Assembly: GCF_019049245.1 (NCBI RefSeq)
Contig: NZ_JAGMUK010000079.1
Coordinates: 1-64,000 of the forward strand
Reading direction: 5' to 3'
Source: Streptomyces sp. AC555_RSS877
Lineage (GTDB): Bacteria; Actinomycetota; Actinomycetes; Streptomycetales; Streptomycetaceae
Length of the DNA: 64,000 bases
Shown: piece by piece, positions 1 to 8,192 of the stretch
How the letters are laid out: every line of letters starts with the position of its first letter
How positions within the stretch are numbered: the first letter of the stretch is position 1
The notes under the pieces: model-generated
The model's input: the letters and a program-made list of their open reading frames with translations, nothing else
The model's database searches: none
What the model was told of the DNA's origin: nothing
Program-made: the position numbers and the translations under genes

Positions 1-79
1 CCCTTTGAGCCCCACCCCCCCCACGCCCCGCCATGTGCTCCAGCACCCCGAACCCTCGCCCCAGCACGGAGGCACCACC

Positions 80-1423
80 ATGAGCTCGACCAGCCGGAAG
101 TACCGCCGCACAGCCCGCACGGGTTTCGCACTCGCCCTGCCCCTGGCGGCACTGGCCGCCTGCGGCGGGGGCGGTGGCACCGACGCCTCCGCGGAGGCGG
201 GCAGCGGCAAGGGCACCATCAGCGTCTGGGCCCACCAGGGCCAGAAGAGCGAGGACGCCGCCGTGCAGGCCGCCGTGAAGTCCTTCAACTCCTCGCAGAG
301 CGCCATCAAGGTCGAGCTGAAGCTGATACCCGGCAACGACTACACCAAGACCATCACCGCCACCAGCGCCTCCGAGCTGCCGGACGTGATGGAGTTCGAC
401 GGCCCGACGATGGCGAACTTCGTCTACAACAAGAAGCTCGCCCCCATCGACGACTACGTCTCCGCCAAGACGCTGGCCAACGCCACCGACGCGATCAAGT
501 CGCAGGGCGAGATCGGCGGCAAGCACTACGGCCTGGGCATGTACGACTCGGGCCTCGGGATCTACGGCAACAAGAAGCTGCTGGACGCGGCCGGCGTGAA
601 GTACCCGACCAGCCTGTCCGACGACTGGACGGCCGAGCAGTTCACCGCCGCGCTCGAGGCGCTCAAGGCCAAGGACTCCGACGGCAAGACGCTCGACATC
701 CAGGAGAACAACGGACTGGCCACCGAGTGGGGCACCTACGGCTTCGCCCCCGTCGTCTGGTCCGCCGGCGGTTCGCTGCTCAAGGACGGCAAGGCCGAAG
801 GCGCCCTCGACACCCCGGCCGTGGCCTCGGCGCTGAAGACCTTCCAGTCCTGGAAGACGTACGTCGACCCCAACACCGACGGCAACGCCCTCGCCAAGGG
901 CCGCGTCGCCCTGAGCTGGGTCGGCCACTGGATGTATCCCACCTACAGCCAGGCCCTCGGCGACGACCTCGTCGTCCTGCCGCTGCCCGACTTCGGCAAC
1001 GGCCCCAAGACCGGCCAGGGCTCCTGGGCCTGGGGCATCGGCGCCGACAGCAAGAACGCCAAGGCCGCCGGCACCTTCATGGACTACCTGCTCAACGACA
1101 CCAACGTCACCGCGATGACCACGGCCAACGGCGCCCCGCCCGCCACCAGGACGGCCCTCGCCAAGAGCCCCCTGTACAAGCAGGGAGGCCCGCTCCAGCT
1201 CTTCGCCGACCAGCTCGCCAAGCCCTGCGGAGACAGCGACATCAGCAAGTCCTGCGTCGCCGTCACCCGCCCGGTGACCGCCGGATACCCCACCATCACC
1301 GCCAAGTTCAGCGAGGCCCTCAACTCGGTCTACGGCGGCGCCAACCCCGCCGAGGCCCTGTCCAAGGCCGCCCGCGCCATCGACCAGGACTTCTCCGACA
1401 ACGCCGGCTACAAGATCCCGTAG
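80..1423 (+). CDS. Sugar ABC transporter substrate-binding lipoprotein
   Basis: A 447-residue extracellular solute-binding protein of the maltose/oligosaccharide class (SBP family 1). It should capture a sugar outside the membrane and hand it to the two permeases encoded just downstream. The N-terminus is a lipoprotein signal: a twin-Arg-containing basic stretch, a hydrophobic core and a lipobox LAAC with the lipidated Cys at residue 28, followed by a Gly-rich linker. The start was set at the ATG at 80 because it gives this signal and has GGAGG just upstream; an in-frame start at 5 would put a Pro/His-rich, non-signal leader in front. The sugar cannot be told from sequence. Confidence 0.93.
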   Translation: MSSTSRKYRRTARTGFALALPLAALAACGGGGGTDASAEAGSGKGTISVWAHQGQKSEDAAVQAAVKSFNSSQSAIKVELKLIPGNDYTKTITATSASELPDVMEFDGPTMANFVYNKKLAPIDDYVSAKTLANATDAIKSQGEIGGKHYGLGMYDSGLGIYGNKKLLDAAGVKYPTSLSDDWTAEQFTAALEALKAKDSDGKTLDIQENNGLATEWGTYGFAPVVWSAGGSLLKDGKAEGALDTPAVASALKTFQSWKTYVDPNTDGNALAKGRVALSWVGHWMYPTYSQALGDDLVVLPLPDFGNGPKTGQGSWAWGIGADSKNAKAAGTFMDYLLNDTNVTAMTTANGAPPATRTALAKSPLYKQGGPLQLFADQLAKPCGDSDISKSCVAVTRPVTAGYPTITAKFSEALNSVYGGANPAEALSKAARAIDQDFSDNAGYKIP

Positions 1424-1487
1424 GACCATCGGCCGGGGGCGGGCTCGCGCGCGCCGCACCCGCCCCCGCCGGGAACAGGACACCCCC

Positions 1488-2504
1488 GTGACCTCCGTAG
1501 AACCGGCGCACGACGCGCCGCACGCCCGGGAGAAGGCCCCACCCGTGACCGCCGTCAAGCCCGCGCGTCCCGCGCGTCCGGTGCGCCCCGTGCGCCCCGT
1601 GCGCAGGAACCGCGACTGGTTGCACGGACTGCTCATGTCCACGCCGGCCGTCGTCGGACTCATCGCCTTCGTCGGCGTTCCGTTCGGCTACGCCGTCGTC
1701 CTCTCCTTCTACAACGTCCGCCTGGGCTCCCCGCTGGCACCGTCCTTCTTCGGCCTGGAGCAGTACCGGCGGCTGTTCACCGACCCCGACCTGTCGGGCC
1801 CCTTCCTGCGGGCCCTGCTCAACAACCTCACGTTCGCCGTGGTCGTCGTACCGGTGCAGACGGCCCTCGCGCTGGGGCTGGCGATCCTGCTCAACCGCAA
1901 GCTCAGGGCGATCGGCCTGTTCCGGTCCGTCTTCTTCATGCCGGTCGTCTTCCCGATGGCACTGGTCGCGGTCATCTGGCGGCTCATCCTCGCCCGCAGC
2001 GACCAGGGCATGCTCAACTCCGCGCTGCACACGGTGAGTTTCGGCAGCTGGGGCGCCTTCGACTGGCTCGGCGACTCCGCCACCGCGATGGCCTCGGTCA
2101 TCGTGCTGTCCATCTGGCAGGGCGTCGGCTTCCAGATGGTCATCCTGCTCGCCGGCCTCCAGCAGATACCGGGCGAGCTCTACGAGGCCGCCGAACTCGA
2201 CCGCGCCGGACGCTGGCAGCAGTTCCGCCACGTCACCCTGCCCGGCATCCGCGGCACCCTCGTCTTCGTCGTCATGCTCACCTCGGTGCTCTCCTTCCGG
2301 GTCTTCGACCAGGTCTACGTCCTCATCCGCGGCGGCGGCCTCAACGAGGACGCCGCCCGCACGGTGATGTACCAGGCCGTCACCACCGCCTTCGATCAGA
2401 ACAACGTCGGCCAGGCGGCCGCGATCACCGTCGTCTTCTTCCTGATCGTCGTCGCCCTGACCCTCATCCAGCGCCGCGTCGTCCGGCCCGACAACGAGGA
2501 CTGA
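1488..2504 (+). CDS. Sugar ABC transporter permease, MalF type
   Basis: A 338-residue inner-membrane permease with about six hydrophobic segments after a basic, Pro/Arg/Val-rich cytoplasmic N-terminus that contains a short PVRP-like repeat. The EAA loop that docks on the ATPase is visible around residues 232-255 (EAAELDRAGRW followed by LPGIRG). GTG start 64 bases after the binding-protein stop; the next permease begins two bases after this stop, so the three genes form one operon. No ATP-binding subunit is encoded here. In Streptomyces such importers commonly share the distant ATPase MsiK, which is the likely partner (family knowledge). Confidence 0.94.
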   Translation: MTSVEPAHDAPHAREKAPPVTAVKPARPARPVRPVRPVRRNRDWLHGLLMSTPAVVGLIAFVGVPFGYAVVLSFYNVRLGSPLAPSFFGLEQYRRLFTDPDLSGPFLRALLNNLTFAVVVVPVQTALALGLAILLNRKLRAIGLFRSVFFMPVVFPMALVAVIWRLILARSDQGMLNSALHTVSFGSWGAFDWLGDSATAMASVIVLSIWQGVGFQMVILLAGLQQIPGELYEAAELDRAGRWQQFRHVTLPGIRGTLVFVVMLTSVLSFRVFDQVYVLIRGGGLNEDAARTVMYQAVTTAFDQNNVGQAAAITVVFFLIVVALTLIQRRVVRPDNED

Positions 2505-2506
2505 CC

Positions 2507-3361
2507 ATGAGCACGAACCCGGGCCTCACCCGCATGCCCCTGCGCCGCGTCCTCGACTACGCCGTCCTGTCCGTCCTGGCGTTCGTCTTCGCGCTGCCCG
2601 TCATCTACCTGCTGATCGGCAGCCTCAAGCCGTCCGGCGAAGTGCTGAACGGACTGTCCGGCTTCCTCCCCACCCACCTGTCCTTCGACAACTACTCCGC
2701 GGTCCTCAGCAGTCTCGACTCCGACAGCACCGGCTACTTCTGGCGCTTCATGGGCGTGTCCCTGCTGCTGGCGTTCGTCGTCGTCACGGGCGGCCTGTTC
2801 GTGAACTCCATGGCCGCGTACGGGATGTCACGCCTGAAGTGGCGTGGCCGCAACGCCGTGTTCACGCTCGTCCTGCTGCTGATGCTGGTCCCGTTCGAGT
2901 CGGTGGCGGTCCCGCTGTTCTACATGTTCAACGGTCAGCGCAACACGCTCTTCATCCAGGCGCTCCCGTTCGTCGCCAACGCCTTCTCGGTCTACCAGTT
3001 CCACACGTTCTTCCGCTCGATCCCGCCGAGCATCGAGGAAGCCGCCCGCCTGGACGGTGCCGGCCCCTGGCGCACCTTCTTCGCGATCATCGTCCCGATG
3101 AGCAAGCCGGCCTTCGCGTCGGTGGCGATCCTGACCTTCCTCACCCAGTGGGGTTCGTTCCTCTGGCCGGTCCTGATGGTCTCCGACCCGTCGGTCCGTC
3201 CGCTGCCGCTGGAGATGAGCGTCTTCCAGGCCCAGCTGCCCCCGGACTGGGGACAGATCCTCGCCTTCGGCGTCCTCCTGGTCCTGCCCGTGCTGATCGT
3301 CTTCGTCTTCTTCCAGCGCTGGTTCGTTCAGGGCGTCGCCAGCTCGGCCGTCAAGGGCTGA
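2507..3361 (+). CDS. Sugar ABC transporter permease, MalG type
   Basis: A 284-residue second permease of the importer with six predicted membrane helices. The EAA loop lies near residues 176-195 (EEAARLDGAGPWRTFF then IIVPMSKPA). It starts two bases after the MalF-type gene, implying translational coupling. It is the last gene of the operon: a hairpin follows and the next gene is convergent. Together with the lipoprotein at 80 and the permease at 1488 it makes a complete carbohydrate importer except for the ATPase. Confidence 0.94.
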   Translation: MSTNPGLTRMPLRRVLDYAVLSVLAFVFALPVIYLLIGSLKPSGEVLNGLSGFLPTHLSFDNYSAVLSSLDSDSTGYFWRFMGVSLLLAFVVVTGGLFVNSMAAYGMSRLKWRGRNAVFTLVLLLMLVPFESVAVPLFYMFNGQRNTLFIQALPFVANAFSVYQFHTFFRSIPPSIEEAARLDGAGPWRTFFAIIVPMSKPAFASVAILTFLTQWGSFLWPVLMVSDPSVRPLPLEMSVFQAQLPPDWGQILAFGVLLVLPVLIVFVFFQRWFVQGVASSAVKG

Positions 3362-3410
3362 GTGCCAGGTCACCGTTGGTGGAAGGCGTGGGGCAAGCCC
3401 CGGCAACACG

Positions 3411-3444
3411 ACGGCCGCCCCGGCGAGAGGGCCGAGGCGGCCGT
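3411..3444. terminator. Hairpin between convergent sugar-importer operon and protease gene
   Basis: A 9-bp perfect inverted repeat (ACGGCCGCC at 3411-3419 and GGCGGCCGT at 3436-3444) with a 16-base loop lies between two genes transcribed toward each other. It has no T-tract. This is common for GC-rich actinobacterial terminators, so it is offered as a plausible bidirectional terminator. Confidence 0.45.
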
Positions 3445-3482
3445 TGCACGCGTTCAGGGCCGGATCACCCCACGTGGCTGGA

Positions 3483-5132
3483 TCACCCCACGCCCACCGC
3501 ACTCCAGGCTCCGGCGACCGCGCCGTACTCCGCGCTCCCGGCCCCGTACAGATCCTTCGCCGCGCTCAGCGTCGCCGCCCGCGCCCCCGCGTAGTTCGTG
3601 GCGGACGTCATGTAGACGGTCAGCGCCCGGTACCAGATCGCCCCCAGCTTGGCGCGGCCGATGCCGGTCACCGAAGAGCCGTCACAGGTCGGCGAGTCGT
3701 AGCTGACGCCGTTCACCGTCCTGGCGCCGCTGCCCTGCGCCAGCAGGAACGCGAAGTGGTTCGCGACGCCGGAGGAGTAGTGGACGTCGAGGTCGCCCAC
3801 AGCGGCGGTCCAGCAGTCGGCGGAGGCGCCGTCCTTGGACGGCCTGTCCATGTAGCGCAGGGCTTCCCGGCCGAAGCCGGAGCGGACGATCTTCTCGCCG
3901 ATCAGGTAGTCACCGGCGTCCGACGCGTTGCCGGCGTAGAACTCCACCAGCGTGCCGAAGATGTCGGAGGTGGCCTCGTTCAGCCCGCCGGACTCGCCCG
4001 AGTACGCCAGCGCCGCCGTCTTCGACGTCACGCCGTGCGACATCTCGTGGCCCGCCACGTCGAGGGACACCAGCGGTCCGAGCTGCGTCCCGTCACCGTC
4101 CCCGTACGTCATGCAGAAGCAGGTGTCGTCCCAGAAGGCGTTGTTGTACCGGGTGCCGTAGTGCACGCGGTTGTAGGACCCCTTGCCGTCGCCCGCGATG
4201 CCCTTGCGGCCGTGGACGTATCGGTAGTAGTCCCACGTCACGTCCGTGCCGTACTGTGCGTCGACCGCCGCCGAGGCACGGTCGGCATCCGTGCCGGTGC
4301 CCCAGTGGTTGTCGGCGTCGGTGAAGACCGTAGCGGGGGCCCGGCTCAGGCAGACCGTCAGAATGCACAGGTCGTTCTGGTTCGCCGCGTCGCCGGTGTA
4401 CGTGTTTCCGCGCGTCGCGTCCTTGAGCTGGTACGTCGATCCCGACCGGGTCGTCTCCAGCGGAACCGTGCCGCCGTACAGGGACTTGCCGTCACCCGAG
4501 GCCGTCTCGATGGCGTCCCAGGCGTCGATCTCGGTGCCCGTGCCGGCGTCCGTCAGGATCGTCCGCGCGGTCGGGTTGCCGAGGGAGTCCTGCGCCACCG
4601 CGTTCGTCCGCCACGCCAGCCTCGGGGCGCCGTGCAGGGCGTCGACGACCAGCTCCGACGTGGCGGTGATCCGTCGCAGGGTCTCGCCGAGGTTGGCGGC
4701 GCGCAGCGCGTTCACCGCGAGGTGCCTGGCCTTCGGGGCCGACAGCTTCGGAGTGACGCTCGCGAGCGAGACCGCGCTCCTCGTGGCGCGGCTGGTGCTG
4801 CGGTAGCTGCCGTCGGGCGCGAGATGGACCACGAAGTCGCCGCCCAGGACGGGCAGTTGGCGGTAGGTACGGTCGTAGCGGACGTGCTGCGTGCCGTCCG
4901 CGTCCACGACGACGTCCCGGACGGTCGTGTCCTGCGCGGCGGTGAGACCCAGCGCCGCGGCCCGGTCCGCGAGCACCGACGACGCGTTCTCGATCGCGGA
5001 GGCCCGGGTCGGCCGTTCGGCCGCGTCGGCGGCGGGGGTGAGCGCGGCGGCCAGCAGGGTGGCGCTGGTGGCGGCGGCGCCGACGGCGGCGAGACGGCGG
5101 GAACCTCGGACGTACGGCCGTATCCGGCTCAT
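3483..5132 (-). CDS. Secreted M4-family (thermolysin-like) neutral zinc metalloprotease
   Basis: A 549-residue secreted preproprotease. Residues 1 to about 35 are a Sec signal (RIRPYVRGSRR then an Ala-rich core ending ADA). An FTP/PepSY-type propeptide follows, containing HVRYDRTYRQLPVLGGDFVVH. The catalytic domain carries the zinc motif HEMSH (in VAGHEMSHGV) and the downstream glutamate ligand in GGLNEATSDIFG, as in thermolysin. The start at 5132 was chosen over an upstream in-frame codon at 5261: AGGAG sits a few bases before it and a clean signal peptide begins there, while the 5' extension is Pro/Arg/His-rich. It probably degrades extracellular protein for nutrition. It stands alone and converges with the sugar-importer operon. 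Confidence 0.93.
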   Translation of the reverse strand: MSRIRPYVRGSRRLAAVGAAATSATLLAAALTPAADAAERPTRASAIENASSVLADRAAALGLTAAQDTTVRDVVVDADGTQHVRYDRTYRQLPVLGGDFVVHLAPDGSYRSTSRATRSAVSLASVTPKLSAPKARHLAVNALRAANLGETLRRITATSELVVDALHGAPRLAWRTNAVAQDSLGNPTARTILTDAGTGTEIDAWDAIETASGDGKSLYGGTVPLETTRSGSTYQLKDATRGNTYTGDAANQNDLCILTVCLSRAPATVFTDADNHWGTGTDADRASAAVDAQYGTDVTWDYYRYVHGRKGIAGDGKGSYNRVHYGTRYNNAFWDDTCFCMTYGDGDGTQLGPLVSLDVAGHEMSHGVTSKTAALAYSGESGGLNEATSDIFGTLVEFYAGNASDAGDYLIGEKIVRSGFGREALRYMDRPSKDGASADCWTAAVGDLDVHYSSGVANHFAFLLAQGSGARTVNGVSYDSPTCDGSSVTGIGRAKLGAIWYRALTVYMTSATNYAGARAATLSAAKDLYGAGSAEYGAVAGAWSAVGVG

Positions 5133-5333
5133 CGGTCTCCTAGAGAAGGCGCCTGAGAGGGCGTGGGGGTGTGGGGCGTGGGGCCTTGGGCGTGAAGGAG
5201 GGCGCGCCGGAGGTGGGGGTGGGTGGCGCGGGACGTGGGGAAATGAAGCGATCTTGAACAAGTTTTAAGCGGCCATGACATGTCGTGTCTATGGCGCGGA
5301 TGCGCAGGTGTGTGAGGGGTCAGAATCGTTTCT

Positions 5334-5777
5334 GTGAGCGCCCCGCAACTGCCCTTCTTCGTCTACGGCACCCTCCGCCCCGGCGAGCCCAACCACGACC
5401 TCTTCCTGCGTGGCCGCACACGGTCCGAACAACCGGCCCGGCTCGTCGGCGCGGTGCTGTACGAGGGGCCCGGCTATCCGTACGCCGTGGAGGAACGCGG
5501 GGGAGTGGTGTACGGCGAGGTCGTCACCGCACTGCCCGACACGTACGGGGAGTTGCTGGTCGCGCTGGACCGGCTGGAGGACTACGCGCCGGGGGATCCG
5601 CACAGTCTCTACGAGCGCGTGGAGCGCGAGGTGATCCTTGACGGAGGCGGTGACGGTGACGGCGATGACGGGCCGGCCGTACGGGCCTGGGTGTACGTCG
5701 CCGCACCCGCCGTGGCCGCACGTCTGCGCGCCCGCGGGAACCGCATCGGCAGCGGTGATTGGATCGTTCGCGGCTGA
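5334..5777 (+). CDS. Gamma-glutamylcyclotransferase-like (AIG2/GGCT-fold) protein
   Basis: A 147-residue single-domain protein with the family's N-terminal signature FVYGTLRPGEPNH at residues 7-19 and a later conserved acidic stretch (LDRLEDYAPGDP) around residues 81-92. Members cyclise gamma-glutamyl or related amides, releasing 5-oxoproline, but many bacterial ones are uncharacterised. An Asp/Gly-rich insert (about residues 103-113) interrupts the C-terminal half. GTG start. It is divergent from the protease and has no evident partner. Confidence 0.85.
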   Translation: MSAPQLPFFVYGTLRPGEPNHDLFLRGRTRSEQPARLVGAVLYEGPGYPYAVEERGGVVYGEVVTALPDTYGELLVALDRLEDYAPGDPHSLYERVEREVILDGGGDGDGDDGPAVRAWVYVAAPAVAARLRARGNRIGSGDWIVRG

Positions 5778-5901
5778 GCCGAGGCGTGGGATGCCGCCCG
5801 CCAGGCCAACACCTCAACCGGGCGCCACTGTTGTCTATCTCACACGGAACTTCCTCATTCCGCAGTATGAAGGTTCAATCAAACTTGGCAATGATCGCCG
5901 C

Positions 5902-6870
5902 ATGAACGACCGCGAAGCGGTACCCCGGGCGGCGGATCTGGCGAGCCTCGTGCGCGCCCCGGCCGCCCTCAGCGTTCCCGGTGACGTCCTCGTCGGGGCG
6001 ACGGCGGCCGGCCGCCCGCTCGGTCTCCGGACGGCCGGAGTGATGGCCTCGTCCGTGTGCCTCTACTGGGCGGGCATGGCCCTCAGCGACTACGCGGACG
6101 CCGCCGTCGACTCGGTGGAGCGGCCCGAACGGCCCATACCTTCCGGCCGCGTGCCGCGCCGGACCGCCCGGTCCGTCGCCGCCGGTCTGACCGCCGCCGG
6201 CCTCGGCCTCGCCGGCCTCTCGGGCGGCCGGCGCGGCCTCGCCGCCGCCCTGCCACTGACCGCGCTGGTGTGGGCGTACGACCTGAAACTGAAGTCGACC
6301 CCGGCGGGACCGGCCGCGATGGCCGGAGCGCGGGTGCTGGACGTGCTGGCGGGAGCGGTGGCGGGCGGCGGGAAGCCGCCGTCGCCCGCGCCCGGCGGGA
6401 CAGTCGGCACCGCGTCCGGCGAAACCGCTCGCGCGCTCGGCCGCGCGGCCCTCCCCGCGCTCCTGACCGGGCTGCACACCTGCACGCTCACCCTCCTCAG
6501 CCGCCACGAGATCTCCAACGCCCCGGCGCGGCTGCCGGCGGCGACCCTCGCCGTCTCGTCGGCGACGGCGGTGGCCGGTGCCTGGCCCCTCGGACGGCCG
6601 ACCCGGCCGACACCGCGCGCCTCAGCGGCCGGTACCGCCGTCGCCGCCGCAGCGGCCCTCGCCTACCTCGGGACCTACGGACGCGCCCAGGCGCTCGCCG
6701 TGCGCGACCCGAGCGGCGGCGCCGTACGGCGGGCGGTGGGGGCCGGCATCCTCGCCATGGTGCCCTTGCGGGCGGCGCTCACCGCGCGCGGCGGTGCGCC
6801 CGGTGCCGCCGTTCTCGGCGCCGTGCATCCACTGGCGCTGCGGCCGGCCGGACGGGTGTCGCCGACATGA
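5902..6870 (+). CDS. UbiA-family prenyltransferase-like membrane protein (EboC-like)
   Basis: A 322-residue polytopic membrane protein of the UbiA superfamily. The first Asp-rich motif region reads ALSDYADAAVDSVERPERPIPSGRV, matching the DxxxDxxxERPxRPxPSG pattern around residues 70-95. A second motif is weak (YDLKLKS). This version resembles EboC, the UbiA-like member of the ebo metabolite-export cluster. Other ebo genes (EboA, TatD-like EboB, alkaline-phosphatase-like EboF) are absent nearby, so substrate and role are unknown. The ATG at 5902 is used because the longer in-frame extension overlaps the previous gene. Its stop overlaps the next start (ATGA), so the pair is translationally coupled. 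Confidence 0.82.
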   Translation: MNDREAVPRAADLASLVRAPAALSVPGDVLVGATAAGRPLGLRTAGVMASSVCLYWAGMALSDYADAAVDSVERPERPIPSGRVPRRTARSVAAGLTAAGLGLAGLSGGRRGLAAALPLTALVWAYDLKLKSTPAGPAAMAGARVLDVLAGAVAGGGKPPSPAPGGTVGTASGETARALGRAALPALLTGLHTCTLTLLSRHEISNAPARLPAATLAVSSATAVAGAWPLGRPTRPTPRASAAGTAVAAAAALAYLGTYGRAQALAVRDPSGGAVRRAVGAGILAMVPLRAALTARGGAPGAAVLGAVHPLALRPAGRVSPT

Positions 6871-7712
6871 GCCTCAGATTCGGCTACGGCACCAACGGGT
6901 TCGCCCACCACCGGCTGAGCGACCTGCTCGGCGTCCTCGCGGACCTGGGCTACGACGGCGTCGCGCTCACCCTCGACCACCACCACCTCGACCCGTACGC
7001 CGCGGACCTGGGCCGCCAGGTCGCCCTGACCGGCAAGCAGTTGGCGCGGCACGGGCTCACCGTCACCGTCGAGACCGGGGCGCCGTACTTCCTCGACGCC
7101 TGGGCCAAGCACGAGCCGACGCTGATGTCGGCGGAGCCGGAGCGGCGGATCGACCTGCTGCGGCGCGCCGTGCGCATCGCGGCCGAACTGGGCTCGCCCA
7201 CCGTCCACCTGTGCAGCGGACCGGCCCCGGTCGGGGTGTCCGAGACGGCGGTGTGGCAGCGCCTCGCGGCGGGCGTCGGGGCGGTGCTGGAGACGGCCGA
7301 GGCGTACGGGGTGGCGCTGGCCTTCGAGCCGGAGCCGTACACGTTCGTCGACACGGTCGACCGGTGTCTGCGGCTGCGCCAACTGGTCGGCGGCCACGAT
7401 CTGTTCGGCATCACCCTGGACATCGGCCACGCCCACTGCGTGGAGGAACGGCCGCTGCTGGAGTGCGTGCGACGGGCCGCGCGCCACCTGCTGAACGTGC
7501 AGATCGAGGACATGGTGCGCGGCGTCCACCGGCATCTGGAGTTCGGCGCGGGCGAGATCGACTTCCCGCCGGTGCTGGCGACGCTGGACGCGCTGGGACA
7601 CGAGGGTCTGGTGTCCGTCGAGATCCAGGGCGGCTCCCTGGACGCACCCGAGGTCGCCCGTCGCTCGATCGCGTTCCTGCGCGCGGCCGAGACCGGCCTA
7701 CTCGCCTCCTGA
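6867..7712 (+). CDS. Sugar phosphate isomerase/epimerase-like TIM-barrel protein
   Basis: A 281-residue protein of the AP-endonuclease-2/xylose-isomerase superfamily. Metal-ligand features of the barrel are visible: LAFEPEPYTF, LDIGHAHC, VQIEDMVRGVHRHLEFGAGEIDF and VEIQGG towards the C-terminus. Such proteins isomerise or epimerise keto sugars or act on inositols; the substrate here cannot be assigned. The start codon overlaps the stop of the UbiA-like gene by ATGA, indicating one transcript and probably one pathway on a prenyl- or sugar-linked metabolite. Confidence 0.86.
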   Translation: MSLRFGYGTNGFAHHRLSDLLGVLADLGYDGVALTLDHHHLDPYAADLGRQVALTGKQLARHGLTVTVETGAPYFLDAWAKHEPTLMSAEPERRIDLLRRAVRIAAELGSPTVHLCSGPAPVGVSETAVWQRLAAGVGAVLETAEAYGVALAFEPEPYTFVDTVDRCLRLRQLVGGHDLFGITLDIGHAHCVEERPLLECVRRAARHLLNVQIEDMVRGVHRHLEFGAGEIDFPPVLATLDALGHEGLVSVEIQGGSLDAPEVARRSIAFLRAAETGLLAS

Positions 7713-7742
7713 GGCCTCCCGGCCTTCCCCAAAGGGCCCTGA

Positions 7743-8186
7743 AGCCCGCTTCCCGTCCCAGAGAACGCCCGCCCCGAGATCGCCGCCTTCGTCGCCCGCA
7801 GCGGCGGCTTCGTCGGCTCGGTCCATCTCTCCGGCCCCGCCGCGGCGGAAGGCGAGATCGTGCTCGTCGCCGCGCACAACCTGCCGCCGTCGGTGCGGAA
7901 CGGCCCCGCCGTCATCCTCTTCGGCAAGGGCATGGCCGGAACCGCTGCCGAGCGCCGGGCACCCGTCGCCGTCTCCGACTTCCGGACGGACACCACCGGC
8001 GACGCCGTCCGAGGAGGCCGTGCCGCACAGGCGAAGGGCTCCCTCACGCTCCCCGTCTTCGATCCGGAGGACGACACCCGGCTGGTCGCGGTGGTCGGCC
8101 TGGGCTTCACCAAGACACGCGAGTTCACCGACGAGGAGATCGCGGAGTACGGGGCGGACGCGGCGACGGTCCTCACGGCCGCGTGA
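7743..8186 (+). pseudogene. GAF-domain protein fragment
   Basis: An open frame runs from just after a stop at 7740 to 8186 and encodes the C-terminal part of a GAF sensor domain: FVGSVHLSGP, then PPSVRNGPAVILFGKGMAG, then ready GAF-like strands through VAVVGLGFTKTREFTDEEI. The first possible initiator in the frame is a GTG at 7860, in the middle of the domain, with no Shine-Dalgarno before it. The gene therefore appears 5'-truncated. A short protein from 7860 (108 residues) is possible but would lack the first strands of the fold. Confidence 0.6.
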
Positions 8187-8192
8187 CGGGAC

